Assembly: GCA_964441285.1 (NCBI GenBank)
Contig: CAYTUK010000006.1
Location: forward strand, 97,525-161,524
Source of the DNA: S010-25 sp964441285
Lineage (GTDB): Bacteria; Pseudomonadota; Gammaproteobacteria; SZUA-229
Direction of reading: 5' to 3'
Length of the DNA: 64,000 bases
Part shown: positions 8,644 through 17,293 of the stretch, piece by piece
Position numbering within the stretch: the stretch's first letter is position 1
Layout of the letters: every line of letters starts with the position of its first letter
Position numbers and translations under genes: made by a program
Notes under the pieces: model-generated
Databases searched by the model: none
The model's input: only the letters and a program-made list of their open reading frames with translations
What the model was told of the DNA's origin: nothing

Positions 8644-11340
8644 ATGTCTGACAAAATACCCCCCCTCATCCTGGTCGATGGCTCCTCCTATCTGTTCCGT
8701 GCCTTTCACGCGCTGCCGCCGCTGACAAACAGCAAGGGGCAGCCAACCGGCGCGGTTTACGGGGTAATTAATATGTTGCGAAAATTGCGCGATGAATATC
8801 AGCCCGAGCACATGGCGGTGGTGTTTGATGCCAAAGGCAAAACTTTTCGCAACGATCTGTACCCGGACTACAAAGCACACCGACCACCCATGCCCGATGA
8901 GTTGCGCAGCCAGATAAAACCCCTGCACGAACTGGTCGAAGCATTGGGCTTCCCGCTTATTGTGGTGCCGGACGTTGAGGCCGATGACGTGATTGGAACC
9001 TACGCCAGGCAGGCAACACAAGAGAAGATTGACACGCTGATTTCCACCGGAGATAAAGATCTGGCGCAACTGGTTAACAACCATGTCACACTGATTAATA
9101 CGATGAATAATTACCTCATGGATGAAGCCGGGGTGCAGGCAAAATTTAATGTACCACCGAGCGCGATTATTGATTACCTGGCATTAATGGGCGATACCTC
9201 GGACAATATTCCCGGCGTACCCAAAGTGGGGCCGAAAACGGCGGCAAAATGGCTAAACCAGTACGGGTCGCTGGACAATCTGGTGGCACACGCTGCTGAA
9301 ATAAAAGGCAAGGTTGGGGAGAGCCTGCGTGAGCACCTCGACCAGCTACCCCTGTCAAAAGCACTGACTACCATAAAATGTGATGTAGCGCTGGCTGCCT
9401 CGATTACGCAGTTAAAGCTGAAAACGCCGCAGTGCGATAAACTTAAACAGATTTATACCGAGCTGGAATTTAAACACTGGCTGGATGAACTTGAAAACGG
9501 TGAAAACGAAACGGTTGCATCAAGCCCTGTTGTTGCAACCGATTACCAGACCGTGCTGGATCGTGACAGCTATCAGCGCTGGCTGGATGCACTGATTCAG
9601 GCGGGTGAATTCACCTTTGATACCGAGACCACCAGTCTGAATTATATGCAGGCAAAAGTGGTAGGTATTTCTTTTGCCATTCAACCCGGCAAGGCCGCTT
9701 ATGTGCCCTTTGGCCATGACTATGCGGGCGCACCTGACCAGCTGGATGAACAGACGGTGCTGGGTTTAATTAAACCGCTACTGGAAGATGAAACCATAAA
9801 AAAAATTGGCCAGAATCTGAAATACGATGCCCATGTGCTGAAAAATCATGGTATCAATATGCAGGGCATTGCTGACGATACCATGCTGATGTCCTATGTG
9901 CTCGATTCCACCAAACGCCATAATATGGATGATATGGCCTTGCGTTTTCTTGGTAAAACCACGATTCATTTTGAAGACGTTGCCGGTAAAGGGGCAAAGC
10001 AGCTAACCTTTAATCAGGTTGATCTCGATCAGGCCGGACCCTATGCGGCAGAAGATGCTGACATTACCCTGCAGTTAGAGGAAAAACTCCATACAGAACT
10101 TGAGCAGGAACCCGCACTATGGTCAGTTTATAAACAGATTGAATTACCTTTATTAAGTGTATTGCTGGGGATAGAACGTAATGGTGTCAAGGTGGACACC
10201 GCGATGCTGGTTCAGCAGAGTGCCGAGCTTGCAAAACGCATGGTAGAAGTAGAAAAACAGGCCTATGAAGTCGCTGGGGAAAGTTTTAATCTGGCCTCGC
10301 CAAAACAGATACAGCAGATCTTTTTTGAAAAGCTGGCATTGCCAGTGGTTCGCAAAACCCCGAAAGGTCAGCCTTCTACCGCAGAGGATGTTTTACAGGT
10401 TCTGGCCGAAGACTACGAATTACCCCGGTTAATTCTGGAACATCGCAGTTTAAGTAAACTGAAGTCTACCTATACCGATAAATTACCCTTGCAGGTTAAT
10501 CCGCAAACCGGTCGGGTACATACTTCTTATAACCAGACCGTGGCCGCCACCGGCCGGCTATCATCCAGCGAGCCGAATTTACAGAATATTCCGGTGCGCA
10601 CTGAAGAAGGCCGTCGAATCCGTCAGGCTTTTATTGCTGAACCGGGTTACAAACTACTGGCCGCAGATTATTCGCAGGTGGAATTGCGCATTATGGCGCA
10701 TCTGTCGGGCGATAAAAATCTGCTGAAAGCCTTTGCTGAAGGCGTTGATGTGCATCAGGCTACCGCTGCCGAGGTGTTTGGTGTGGCGTTGGATGAAGTA
10801 GAAAAACAGCAGCGCCGTGCCGCCAAAGCGATTAATTTCGGTCTGATCTACGGCATGTCGGCATTCGGCCTGGCCAAACAGCTCAAAATTGGCCGCCTGG
10901 AAGCACAGGATTTCATCAATGTGTATTTTGCGCGTTACCCCGGGGTAAAAAGCTATATGGATAAAACCCGCGAACAGGCGCATAAAAAAGGTTATGTTGA
11001 AACGGTATTTGGCCGGCGTTTATATCTGCCGGAAATTAATGCCCGCAATGGTCAGCGCCGCCAGTATGCCGAGCGCACCGCGATTAATGCACCGATGCAG
11101 GGCACGGCGGCAGATATTATAAAACGGGCAATGATAGCGGTGGATAAGGCATTGCAGGCGGGGAATATTGATGCCCGCGTGGTGATGCAGGTGCATGATG
11201 AGCTGGTGGTTGAAGTGGCAGAAAAACAGGTGGACGCGCTGGCTGATTTACTGCGGATAGAAATGGAGTCGGCCGCAGAACTCCGCGTACCATTACAGGT
11301 GGATATTGGGTTTGGTGATAACTGGGATGAAGCGCATTAG
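8644..11340 (+). CDS. polA: DNA polymerase I
   Basis: Fills gaps and removes RNA primers in lagging-strand synthesis and excision repair. The 898 residues hold three domains. The 5'-nuclease (about 1-290) begins LILVDGSSYLFRAFHALPPL and has the helix-3-turn-helix DNIPGVPKVGPKTAAKWL. The 3'-5' proofreading exonuclease (about 300-490) retains its catalytic acids in FTFDTETTSLNY (Asp326, Glu328), so proofreading should be active. The family-A polymerase domain has motif A DYSQVELRIMAHLSG (Asp675), motif B RRAAKAINFGLIYG (about 728-741) and motif C QVHDELVVEV (His851-Asp852-Glu853). Start ATG 8644. The 276-base upstream spacer has no gene. It is followed by the candidate sRNA and convergent engB. 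Confidence 0.98.
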   Translation: MSDKIPPLILVDGSSYLFRAFHALPPLTNSKGQPTGAVYGVINMLRKLRDEYQPEHMAVVFDAKGKTFRNDLYPDYKAHRPPMPDELRSQIKPLHELVEALGFPLIVVPDVEADDVIGTYARQATQEKIDTLISTGDKDLAQLVNNHVTLINTMNNYLMDEAGVQAKFNVPPSAIIDYLALMGDTSDNIPGVPKVGPKTAAKWLNQYGSLDNLVAHAAEIKGKVGESLREHLDQLPLSKALTTIKCDVALAASITQLKLKTPQCDKLKQIYTELEFKHWLDELENGENETVASSPVVATDYQTVLDRDSYQRWLDALIQAGEFTFDTETTSLNYMQAKVVGISFAIQPGKAAYVPFGHDYAGAPDQLDEQTVLGLIKPLLEDETIKKIGQNLKYDAHVLKNHGINMQGIADDTMLMSYVLDSTKRHNMDDMALRFLGKTTIHFEDVAGKGAKQLTFNQVDLDQAGPYAAEDADITLQLEEKLHTELEQEPALWSVYKQIELPLLSVLLGIERNGVKVDTAMLVQQSAELAKRMVEVEKQAYEVAGESFNLASPKQIQQIFFEKLALPVVRKTPKGQPSTAEDVLQVLAEDYELPRLILEHRSLSKLKSTYTDKLPLQVNPQTGRVHTSYNQTVAATGRLSSSEPNLQNIPVRTEEGRRIRQAFIAEPGYKLLAADYSQVELRIMAHLSGDKNLLKAFAEGVDVHQATAAEVFGVALDEVEKQQRRAAKAINFGLIYGMSAFGLAKQLKIGRLEAQDFINVYFARYPGVKSYMDKTREQAHKKGYVETVFGRRLYLPEINARNGQRRQYAERTAINAPMQGTAADIIKRAMIAVDKALQAGNIDARVVMQVHDELVVEVAEKQVDALADLLRIEMESAAELRVPLQVDIGFGDNWDEAH

Positions 11341-11691
11341 AAAGAAAAAATGATGGTTGAAGCGATGCTCGATAATAGCAATTAAAGGGTGTGCCGCATT
11401 TTTCACTGTGTCCTGTTCTCGGTGGTCATGCCAGGCTGTCAATGAAACCGACAGGTTTATCGCATGGATAAAATCAGTTAGTTACAGAGAAAATATAATA
11501 TAACCCTTACTATAAAGCTATATCTTACTGATTTATATGATATTTAATGTTTTATTGTCCGTAGTGCAAAATTTTTTTTGTATTTTGGAGCTAAAAATCA
11601 ACCGTTCGTCATGAAGTGTTTTGACTTCTGTCGTGGATAGTCTTTAATCATATCTAAAGAACATTTATTTTATTATGAATAATGCGTCTTT

Positions 11692-11697
11692 TATGAT
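11692..11697 (+). promoter_or_regulatory. -10 element of the candidate sRNA
   Basis: TATGAT lies six bases before GTAGCCC, the proposed 5' end of the RNA at 11704. The position where a -35 box would fall (11669-11674) reads TTTATT, a poor match, so either an activator or an alternative sigma factor may be used. A GAAC motif at 11659-11662 would fit the -35 half of a sigma-E-like promoter, but the matching -10 half is not convincing. Confidence 0.5.
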
Positions 11698-11703
11698 TAC
11701 GCT

Positions 11704-11812
11704 GTAGCCCGGCGTAGACTCGCGCCCTTCCCTTTTTGCGAGTCAACCCGGAACCGGCTTCCCCAATCCGGTTCCTTTTTTATTCACCCGGTCTTTTGGC
11801 CGGGTTTTTTTT
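11704..11812 (+). ncRNA. candidate Spot 42/ErsA-position small RNA
   Basis: The 538 bases between polA and engB contain no ORF but do hold a compact structured segment of about 109 bases. Hairpin 1 is GACTCGC/GCGAGTC (11717-11723 with 11738-11744), with a C/U-rich loop containing CCCTTCCC. Hairpin 2 is GGAACCGG/CCGGTTCC (11750-11757 with 11768-11775), with loop CTTCCCCAAT, followed by six T. Hairpin 3 is ACCCGG/CCGGGT (11786-11791 with 11800-11805), extended by two inner pairs to a TTTT loop and followed by eight T: a strong terminator. A -10 box sits at the right distance upstream. E. coli Spot 42 and Pseudomonas ErsA occupy exactly this slot. The exposed CUUCCC loops could pair with Shine-Dalgarno sequences. 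It is judged an sRNA by structure and synteny, not sequence identity. Confidence 0.75.
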
Positions 11813-11878
11813 GGGTAAAGCCGTGTGCCGCAAATAAGATCTTCCTGCATTTGTTCGTGTACATATAGGGTAAAAATA

Positions 11879-12481
11879 TTATTTATTGAGTAATAACCAC
11901 TGGTCTAGAATGGTCACTAGTGTATCAAGACCCGATTTTTTAAGTGCAGAAAAAGTTTGTACTGAGGCATCAATCTTTTCCTGATGGAGCTGTTTTCTTA
12001 CCTGCAGCAGACTTTGTTGTTGGGCATTACGTTTAATTTTATCGGCCTTGGTTAGCAGGATATGGGCGGGTAATTGATAGTGCGAGCACCAGCGTAGCAT
12101 CTGCCAGTCGTAGTCATTGAGCGGATGGCGTATATCCATAATCACGACCAGCCCTTTGAGCGCGACCTGATCGCTCAAATATTGCGTCATTAATTGCTCC
12201 CATTCTTTTTTTATCGCCAGCGGTACTTTAGCAAAACCATAACCAGGTAAATCAACCAGGCGACGACTTTCGTCAAGGCGAAAAAAATTCACCAGACGAG
12301 TACGTCCGGGGGTTTTACTGGTACGTGCCAGCCCCTTGTTGTCGCATAAAGTGTTAATGGCACTGGATTTTCCTGCGTTCGAACGGCCAGCAAAGGCAAC
12401 TTCCAGCCCGCCTGACGGAAACTGTTTTGTTTTCCCGGCGCTGATAAGAAAATGCGCCTGTCGATAATACCTGTTTTGCAT
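11879..12481 (-). CDS. engB: ribosome biogenesis GTPase EngB (YihA/YsxC)
   Basis: An essential GTPase needed for assembly of the large ribosomal subunit. The 200 residues carry the complete TRAFAC set: G1 GRSNAGKS (residues 32-39), the G2 region KTPGRTRLVNFF, G3 DLPGYG (77-82), G4 TKAD (144-147) and the G5-like SALKKSG near the C-terminus. The typical EngB start, with residues leading into FAGRSNAGKS, supports ATG 12481. It converges on polA across the sRNA region, as in E. coli and Pseudomonas. A cytochrome c4 gene often found upstream is absent. Confidence 0.97.
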   Translation of the reverse strand: MQNRYYRQAHFLISAGKTKQFPSGGLEVAFAGRSNAGKSSAINTLCDNKGLARTSKTPGRTRLVNFFRLDESRRLVDLPGYGFAKVPLAIKKEWEQLMTQYLSDQVALKGLVVIMDIRHPLNDYDWQMLRWCSHYQLPAHILLTKADKIKRNAQQQSLLQVRKQLHQEKIDASVQTFSALKKSGLDTLVTILDQWLLLNK

Positions 12482-12675
12482 AAATAGAAATGGCCTGATA
12501 CGAAGCTGAGCGAGGTAGTGTAGCGTAGCAGATAATGAGTACCAGTGAGTGGTGGTGAACGAATATGCGACCTTTCCCTCACTACGGCCAGGTGAATCTG
12601 ATCACCTTTTGTGTAGAACAGGGTTTAATTTCTACCTTATTTCTCACTCAAAGCACGGAAGATCCCTACAGTATT

Positions 12676-12704
12676 TTGAATTTATTGTCAAAATAGAGTA
12701 TATT
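12676..12704 (+). promoter_or_regulatory. putative sigma-70 promoter of the ClC gene
   Basis: TTGAAT (12676-12681), a 17-base spacer, then TATATT (12699-12704) is a good vegetative promoter. It would give a leader of about 160 bases before the ClC start at 12873. The rest of the 391-base interval between engB and the ClC gene (12482-12872) has no convincing gene; an open frame at 12718-13002 runs into the ClC gene in another phase and is a shadow. Confidence 0.5.
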
Positions 12705-12872
12705 AGCGAATTCGAAAGTGCAGTGCTTTCAGTGCTGTAGTCGCAACTCAAAAAACCGTTTGAATTGGATGTGTCGTGTGTACGCTTTGTGGGCAGCAGA
12801 GCGCGCATTACGCTGGCAAGGGTTTGCTTTGCGCTTATTTGTCAAACTTAATCTCCAGGAGAATTTAGAACA

Positions 12873-14192
12873 ATGTCTTACTTGCGTAAGATCAGGCAAA
12901 CGCTTAAGCAAGCTCGATCCGTCACTGTGTGGTGGTCACGCCTGGTTTTCTGGGGTGGCGCTGCCTTTGTCGGTTTGCTTGCTACCTTGCTGGCACTGGT
13001 GAGCAATAAGGTGGATGCCTATTTTCATTTCATGGTATCGCATTGGGCGTGGCTGCCCGTTATCATTACGCCAGCCGGCCTGCTAGTGATTACCTGGGCA
13101 ACTCGAAATTTATTTCCTGGCGGTGAAGGCAGCGGTATTCCACAGGCCATTGCGGCACTCCAGTTGGAAGAGCATGCAGACCGGAGTGCGGTACTGTCAA
13201 TACGGATTGCTATCGGTAAGGTGTTGGCGGTGGTACTGGGTCTGTTGTGTGGCGCCTCGATAGGTCGTGAAGGGCCGACGGTGCATGTTGCGGCATCCAT
13301 TATGTACTCGCTGCATCGTGTGGCAAAGTTTCCTATTCATCATGTACGCAAAGGTCTTGTGCTCGCTGGTGGTGCGGCCGGTCTGGCGGCGGCTTTTAAT
13401 ACGCCACTGGCAGGGGTGATGTTTGCTATTGAGGAAATGAGTGGCAATTTTGAAGAGCGCATCAATGGTAGCCTCATGGTGGCCGTGATTCTGGCCGGCA
13501 TGACCTCGGTTATGATTATGGGAAATTATACCTATTTTGGTGTCTACTCGGTGCAGATGGATCCCTTTCATACGGTGACCGCGATTCTGGTGTGTGGCAT
13601 TATTGGTGGCGCGGCTGGCGGGTTATTTTCGGTGGTGCTGGTTACCGGCGGTCGCCGCATCAATGCCTTTCGCCTCAGGCACCCCTATCTCCTTGCACTG
13701 GGTTGTGGCCTGGCAGTGGCCGCTATTGGTATAATCTCTCACAATACTACCTGGGGTACAGGTTATGGTGCGGCGAAGAGTGTGCTTGAAGGGACAAATG
13801 ATGCCAGTCCATGGTTTGGTCCGCTGAAATTTTTGGCTACGCTGTTTTCCTATTTGAGTGGTATTCCGGGTGGCATCTTTGCGCCCAGCCTGGCGGTAGG
13901 TGCGGGACTGGGTTATAACCTGAGCGCGTTTTTCCCGCATGCGCCGATGGTGGCTATTGGCCTGTTGAGTATGGTGGCTTATTTTAGCGGTGTGGTGCAA
14001 ACTCCCATTACTGCAGTAATCATTGTGGCGGAGATGACAGGTGATTATAGTATGTTATTGCCTCTGATGGCGACGTCCCTGCTGGCTGATGCTGTTTCCA
14101 AACTGATCTGTCCTGAGCCTATCTATCAGGCGATGGCGAAAGACTTCCTCGCAGGCATTAAGGAAAAGCCGGCAAGATTGGGTTCTGGTTAA
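12873..14192 (+). CDS. ClC-family chloride channel/antiporter
   Basis: An inner-membrane ClC protein of 439 residues with the hydrophobic pattern of the 18-helix fold. The selectivity-filter loops are visible: GEGSGIPQAIAAL (about 88-100), GREGPTVHVAAS (carrying the gating glutamate, about 130-141), and GIPGGIFAPSLAVGAGLG near residue 330, followed by TPITAVIIVAEMTGDY. Proteins of this family move chloride, often with proton exchange, and help acid resistance; the gating glutamate in GREGP suggests exchange or gated conduction. There are no C-terminal CBS domains, like E. coli ClcA. AGGAG lies about 10 bases before ATG 12873, slightly far. Confidence 0.93.
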   Translation: MSYLRKIRQTLKQARSVTVWWSRLVFWGGAAFVGLLATLLALVSNKVDAYFHFMVSHWAWLPVIITPAGLLVITWATRNLFPGGEGSGIPQAIAALQLEEHADRSAVLSIRIAIGKVLAVVLGLLCGASIGREGPTVHVAASIMYSLHRVAKFPIHHVRKGLVLAGGAAGLAAAFNTPLAGVMFAIEEMSGNFEERINGSLMVAVILAGMTSVMIMGNYTYFGVYSVQMDPFHTVTAILVCGIIGGAAGGLFSVVLVTGGRRINAFRLRHPYLLALGCGLAVAAIGIISHNTTWGTGYGAAKSVLEGTNDASPWFGPLKFLATLFSYLSGIPGGIFAPSLAVGAGLGYNLSAFFPHAPMVAIGLLSMVAYFSGVVQTPITAVIIVAEMTGDYSMLLPLMATSLLADAVSKLICPEPIYQAMAKDFLAGIKEKPARLGSG

Positions 14193-14406
14193 GCAGCGGT
14201 GGTCAAAACCTGAGAGGTGTCCGTCACAGGGGAAGGTACGCCTAAAAACAGCGGGTTAAAATATGAGCTGGATTGTTTCTCTGGTCTTTAAAGAGGCCGC
14301 ATTATTCGGAGCGAATTATCCGCCAACTTCAAGTATGGGTTCCAAATCATATGGGTCTATAAATATGGTGGCATGAAACAATTCGACAGGGGGGCTTTCA
14401 AAGCCC

Positions 14407-14435
14407 TTGACAATGGCGTAAAAAACAAGAATAAT
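14407..14435 (+). promoter_or_regulatory. rpsT promoter
   Basis: Consensus TTGACA at 14407-14412, a 17-base spacer and AATAAT at 14430-14435 form a strong sigma-70 promoter starting about 30 bases before the rpsT TTG codon. The 278 bases between the ClC gene and rpsT contain no other gene. Confidence 0.65.
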
Positions 14436-14470
14436 ACGTGCTCTTTTTTATACAGTATAGGCCTAGAAAA

Positions 14471-14734
14471 TTGGCAAATTCAGCTTCAGCAAAAAAACGT
14501 GCACGACAGGCAGAAATACACCGTAGCCGCAATGTAGGCGAACGCGCTATGATGCGAACGTATATTAAGCGCGTTTACTACGCAGTTGAAGCGGGTGACA
14601 AGGCGGCGGCCGAAGTTGCGTATAAGGAAGCGATCCCTATTATTGACCATACCGCAGGTAAAGGCCTGATTCATGCGAATAAAGCAGCGCGCCATAAGAG
14701 TCGCATGAACAGTAATATTCGTGCAATGTCATAG
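14471..14734 (+). CDS. rpsT: 30S ribosomal protein S20
   Basis: S20 is a helical protein that binds 16S rRNA in the body of the small subunit. From TTG 14471 the product is 87 residues, the family's usual size, beginning (M)ANSASAKKRARQAEIHRSRN, the canonical N-terminus. An upstream ATG at 14438 would add an atypical leader, so the TTG is chosen. A UUG start is also used by E. coli rpsT, where the weak start is part of autoregulation; the same may hold here. A strong terminator follows immediately and a consensus promoter precedes it, so it is a single-gene unit. Confidence 0.96.
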   Translation: MANSASAKKRARQAEIHRSRNVGERAMMRTYIKRVYYAVEAGDKAAAEVAYKEAIPIIDHTAGKGLIHANKAARHKSRMNSNIRAMS

Positions 14735-14753
14735 TTGTTTTTGATGTTGAAAT

Positions 14754-14787
14754 AAAAAGCCGGACTGGTTATCAGTCCGGCTTTTTT
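14754..14787 (+). terminator. rho-independent terminator of rpsT
   Basis: GCCGGACTG (14759-14767), loop GTTAT, then CAGTCCGGC (14773-14781) followed by TTTTTT. The stem is preceded by AAAAA, so it could also terminate leftward transcription. It lies 20 bases past the rpsT stop. Confidence 0.93.
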
Positions 14788-14822
14788 GTTGCCAGAAATT
14801 AAGTTCGGAAACATCAGTTTAT

Positions 14823-15395
14823 ATGCCCGCATTCAAATATCGACAGCGCTGGTACCGCAGAGCACAATTATTTAACCAGATTATTCCGGTAGTGGTGGAT
14901 GACTGGTTATTCGATACCTCATCGCTGACTGCACGTCTGCTAAAGCGTTGTGCTCAGTCGTTCAATGTTCAGCTTTTATCGCAGTCATATGCATCAATCA
15001 GCGCGGCAGAAAGATCAGCAATGCGGCTGCCGCAAAGTTGTGCTGCGCTGGTGCGAGAAGTGCTGCTGTGTGACGATCAAACGCCGCTGGTTTATGCGCG
15101 CAGCGTTATTCCGGTAAGTACGTTAAAAGGGCCTTTACGGTGTTATGCAAAGATGGGTGAGCGTCCCCTTGGTGCGATGCTGTTTGCGGATAGAACGATG
15201 CGCCGTGGCGAGGTTGAAGTGACATCGACATTGCCGCAACATTGTTGCAGCGCAAAGAAGATTAAGGCCGGGGTTCATTCAGATAGTGTTATCTGGGGTC
15301 GGCGCTCTGTTTTCTGGGTAAGCGGGAAACCTCTGCTGGTAGGTGAATATTTTCTGCCAGCTTTGTTTAAAATGTGTGACCAGATGACTCTTTAG
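14823..15395 (+). CDS. ubiC: chorismate--pyruvate lyase
   Basis: Removes pyruvate from chorismate to give 4-hydroxybenzoate, the first committed step of ubiquinone synthesis. The 190 residues match the UbiC family: the N-terminal RRAQLFNQIIPVVVDDWLFD, PLVYARSVIP with the conserved active-site arginine, the LGAMLF loop, and the C-terminal LLVGEYFLPALF with the conserved glutamate. ubiA, its usual partner, is not adjacent. ATG 14823 comes 35 bases after the rpsT terminator, so it needs its own promoter or read-through. Confidence 0.92.
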   Translation: MPAFKYRQRWYRRAQLFNQIIPVVVDDWLFDTSSLTARLLKRCAQSFNVQLLSQSYASISAAERSAMRLPQSCAALVREVLLCDDQTPLVYARSVIPVSTLKGPLRCYAKMGERPLGAMLFADRTMRRGEVEVTSTLPQHCCSAKKIKAGVHSDSVIWGRRSVFWVSGKPLLVGEYFLPALFKMCDQMTL

Positions 15396-15515
15396 CTCCC
15401 TGGTTTTCATGACAGAGGCGTTCTGCAACCTTTTGGTAGCAGAACGCGGATGCATTATGCGCTTGCTCTGATGAAAAAATTATCTTGAACGGTGGTGCAA
15501 TATACTTTTGGTTTC

Positions 15516-15542
15516 CTTTACGCCACCCGTGGTGACGTAAAG
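15516..15542. terminator. hairpin between convergent ubiC and cyclophilin genes
   Basis: CTTTACG (15516-15522) pairs with CGTAAAG (15536-15542). Past one mismatch, CACC pairs with GGTG around a CGT loop. On the plus strand it is followed by ATTCTATTTTTT, so it may terminate ubiC. It is only four bases from the end of the convergent cyclophilin gene. Confidence 0.4.
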
Positions 15543-15546
15543 AATT

Positions 15547-16134
15547 CTATTTTTTAACCACTGTCATTTTGCGAATAATAATATTATCCACAGGGACATC
15601 CGATGCGAAAGGGCCGCGTGCACCAGTTCTGACTTGACTGATATTATCGATGACATTCTGTCCCTTTATGACTTTACCAAAAACGGCATAACCCCAGCCG
15701 CTGGGTGTTTTACTGGTGAAATCGAGAAAGTTATTGTCCTTATTGTTAATAAAAAACTGATTGGTGGCAGAGTGTGGCGCACTTGTGCGTGCCATGGCAA
15801 TGGTGTACTTGAGGTTTTTCAGGCCATTATCCGCTTCATTTTCAATTGGGGCATTGGTTGCTGTCTTTTTAAGGTCAGGGGTAAAACCACCGCCCTGGTC
15901 CATGAAGTTTTTAATTACACGGTGAAAAATAGTGCCGTTATAAGCACCCGTATTCACATAATTTAAAAAATTTTTGACTGTTTTTGGTGCTTTATCAGGA
16001 TAAAGTTCAATGATAACAGTGCCTTTAGTGGTTACCATTTTAACCTCTGGATTGGCGGCTAGTGCAGACTGAGCGAATAAAGTGAACAGTAATGCCAGTA
16101 AACCAAGTGATGTAGTAAGTATTTTCATTATCAT
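15547..16134 (-). CDS. periplasmic cyclophilin-type peptidyl-prolyl isomerase
   Basis: Catalyses cis/trans isomerisation of proline peptide bonds in exported proteins. A Sec signal peptide (about residues 1-26, ending QSALA-ANPEV) directs it to the periplasm. The cyclophilin core shows VIELYPDKAPKTVKNFLNYV, the active-site FHRVIKNFMDQGGGF (Arg, Phe and Gln positions retained), ATNQFFINNKDNNFLDF, and WGYAVFGKVIKGQNVI. At 195 residues it resembles PpiA-type proteins. It is convergent with ubiC, has no obvious operon partner, and ends in KMTVVKK. Confidence 0.93.
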   Translation of the reverse strand: MIMKILTTSLGLLALLFTLFAQSALAANPEVKMVTTKGTVIIELYPDKAPKTVKNFLNYVNTGAYNGTIFHRVIKNFMDQGGGFTPDLKKTATNAPIENEADNGLKNLKYTIAMARTSAPHSATNQFFINNKDNNFLDFTSKTPSGWGYAVFGKVIKGQNVIDNISQVRTGARGPFASDVPVDNIIIRKMTVVKK

Positions 16135-16328
16135 CCTGTTGTGCGTTAAAAATAGAGGTGAAATGTAGCGGAAAAAGAAGGTTTTGTCAGTAAAAATAAG
16201 ATGTTTTTTACAGGAAATAATTTTGACCGGCCTGGGGTGTTTAGCCTGAGGTATTTAGATAAAGACAATGCAGAGTGAGTCTGGTGGATTTTTTAAGCTC
16301 CGCTGCATGGTTTAAGTTTGGTCGCCGC

Positions 16329-16973
16329 CTAACTGGGTGCGATGGTTGCTTTGCGCGAAAGCTGGGTATGTTTAATGCCGATAGAGCGCAAAAACAGGGC
16401 GACTAATTCGCTGCTAATTTCATGCAGGCTGATATCTTCAAGCCGATCCTGTGGCTGTAGGCATTTTTGGATGATTGCTTCGCGTACCATGCCCTGAAAC
16501 ATGAGGCCGGCAGTAAGAATGATTATTTCCCGATTCGGAATATCATAAGAGAGAAATTCATTCAGTCCGTATTCGATGTAGTCAGTAAAGCTTTTCCAGC
16601 GATTGCGGAAGAAAGACAGTGTTGCCGGATTGCCTTCAAGCAGGCTTTGTAGCTCGATTCGTAGGATATCGGGGTTGTTAGCCATGCTCGTAATAAAAAC
16701 TTCCGTCATTCCTGCAAGGGCATCTTCAAAGCGGGTGCCGTGTTTGACGATAGTCTCGACATAACTTTGGCGCTGAGAGGCGAATTCTTCAAGAACTGTA
16801 TTATAAAGCGCCTGTTTGGATTTGAAATGGCGGTAAAGGATCGCTGGGCTGACGTTCACAGCACGTGCGATTTCATCAATAGAAACACCGTGGTAGCCTT
16901 TACTGGCAAAAAGCCCTCGAGCGGCAGAAATGATAGATTCTCTGCGCTCAGGGCCTGATAGTCGAGAGTTCAA
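16329..16973 (-). CDS. TetR-family transcriptional regulator
   Basis: A 214-residue repressor-like protein. The N-terminal TetR helix-turn-helix is clear: SIISAARGLFASKGYHGVSI, then the recognition segment VSPAILYRHFKSKQALYNTV. The C-terminal ligand-binding domain is all-helical and unclassified. It lies 42 bases downstream of the TusA-like gene on the same strand, so the two are probably co-transcribed. A palindrome upstream of that gene (17294-17307) is a candidate operator, implying autoregulation. The ligand is unknown; a regulator sensing fatty acyl or sulfur compounds is possible but is inference. Confidence 0.88.
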   Translation of the reverse strand: MNSRLSGPERRESIISAARGLFASKGYHGVSIDEIARAVNVSPAILYRHFKSKQALYNTVLEEFASQRQSYVETIVKHGTRFEDALAGMTEVFITSMANNPDILRIELQSLLEGNPATLSFFRNRWKSFTDYIEYGLNEFLSYDIPNREIIILTAGLMFQGMVREAIIQKCLQPQDRLEDISLHEISSELVALFLRSIGIKHTQLSRKATIAPS

Positions 16974-17015
16974 CAGTCTATAGGGCGTTGATTGACTATT
17001 TTTAAACGAATGTCC

Positions 17016-17249
17016 TTAAGCGGCTTTTTTAATTAAAAAAGCAAACTTCCCATCTTCTTCGCCACTTGATATCAGTTCGTTGCCGGTTTGCTTGCAGAAG
17101 GCTTCAAAGTCTTTTACAGAGCCTGGATCGGTTGCAATAATCCTTAATACCTGACCGTTTTCCAGAGCCGAAATTGCTTTTTTAGCGCGTAAAATAGGCA
17201 GTGGACAGTTTAAACCGCTGGCATCTAATTCTGAATCAAAATCGCTCAT
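17016..17249 (-). CDS. TusA-family sulfurtransferase
   Basis: A 77-residue sulfur-carrier protein of the TusA/SirA/YedF fold. The diagnostic segment is LDASGLNCPLPILRAKKAI, with the persulfide-carrying Cys15 in the CPxP motif, followed by the second strand VLRIIATDPGSVKDFEAFC. TusA proteins pass sulfur for tRNA thiolation, molybdenum cofactor synthesis or sulfur oxidation; which applies here cannot be decided. It is followed on the same strand by the TetR gene. It starts at ATG 17249 with GAGGTGAT just upstream. No dsr or hdr genes are in the window. Confidence 0.92.
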   Translation of the reverse strand: MSDFDSELDASGLNCPLPILRAKKAISALENGQVLRIIATDPGSVKDFEAFCKQTGNELISSGEEDGKFAFLIKKAA

Positions 17250-17293
17250 AAATCACCTCGTTGTGAATGCGAACGGAATGCCCGCATTTGTTA

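Noticed and set aside
12718..13002. 94-codon open frame overlapping the ClC start
   Set aside because: It runs into the ClC gene in another phase, is Cys/Trp-rich without a family pattern, and has no ribosome site.
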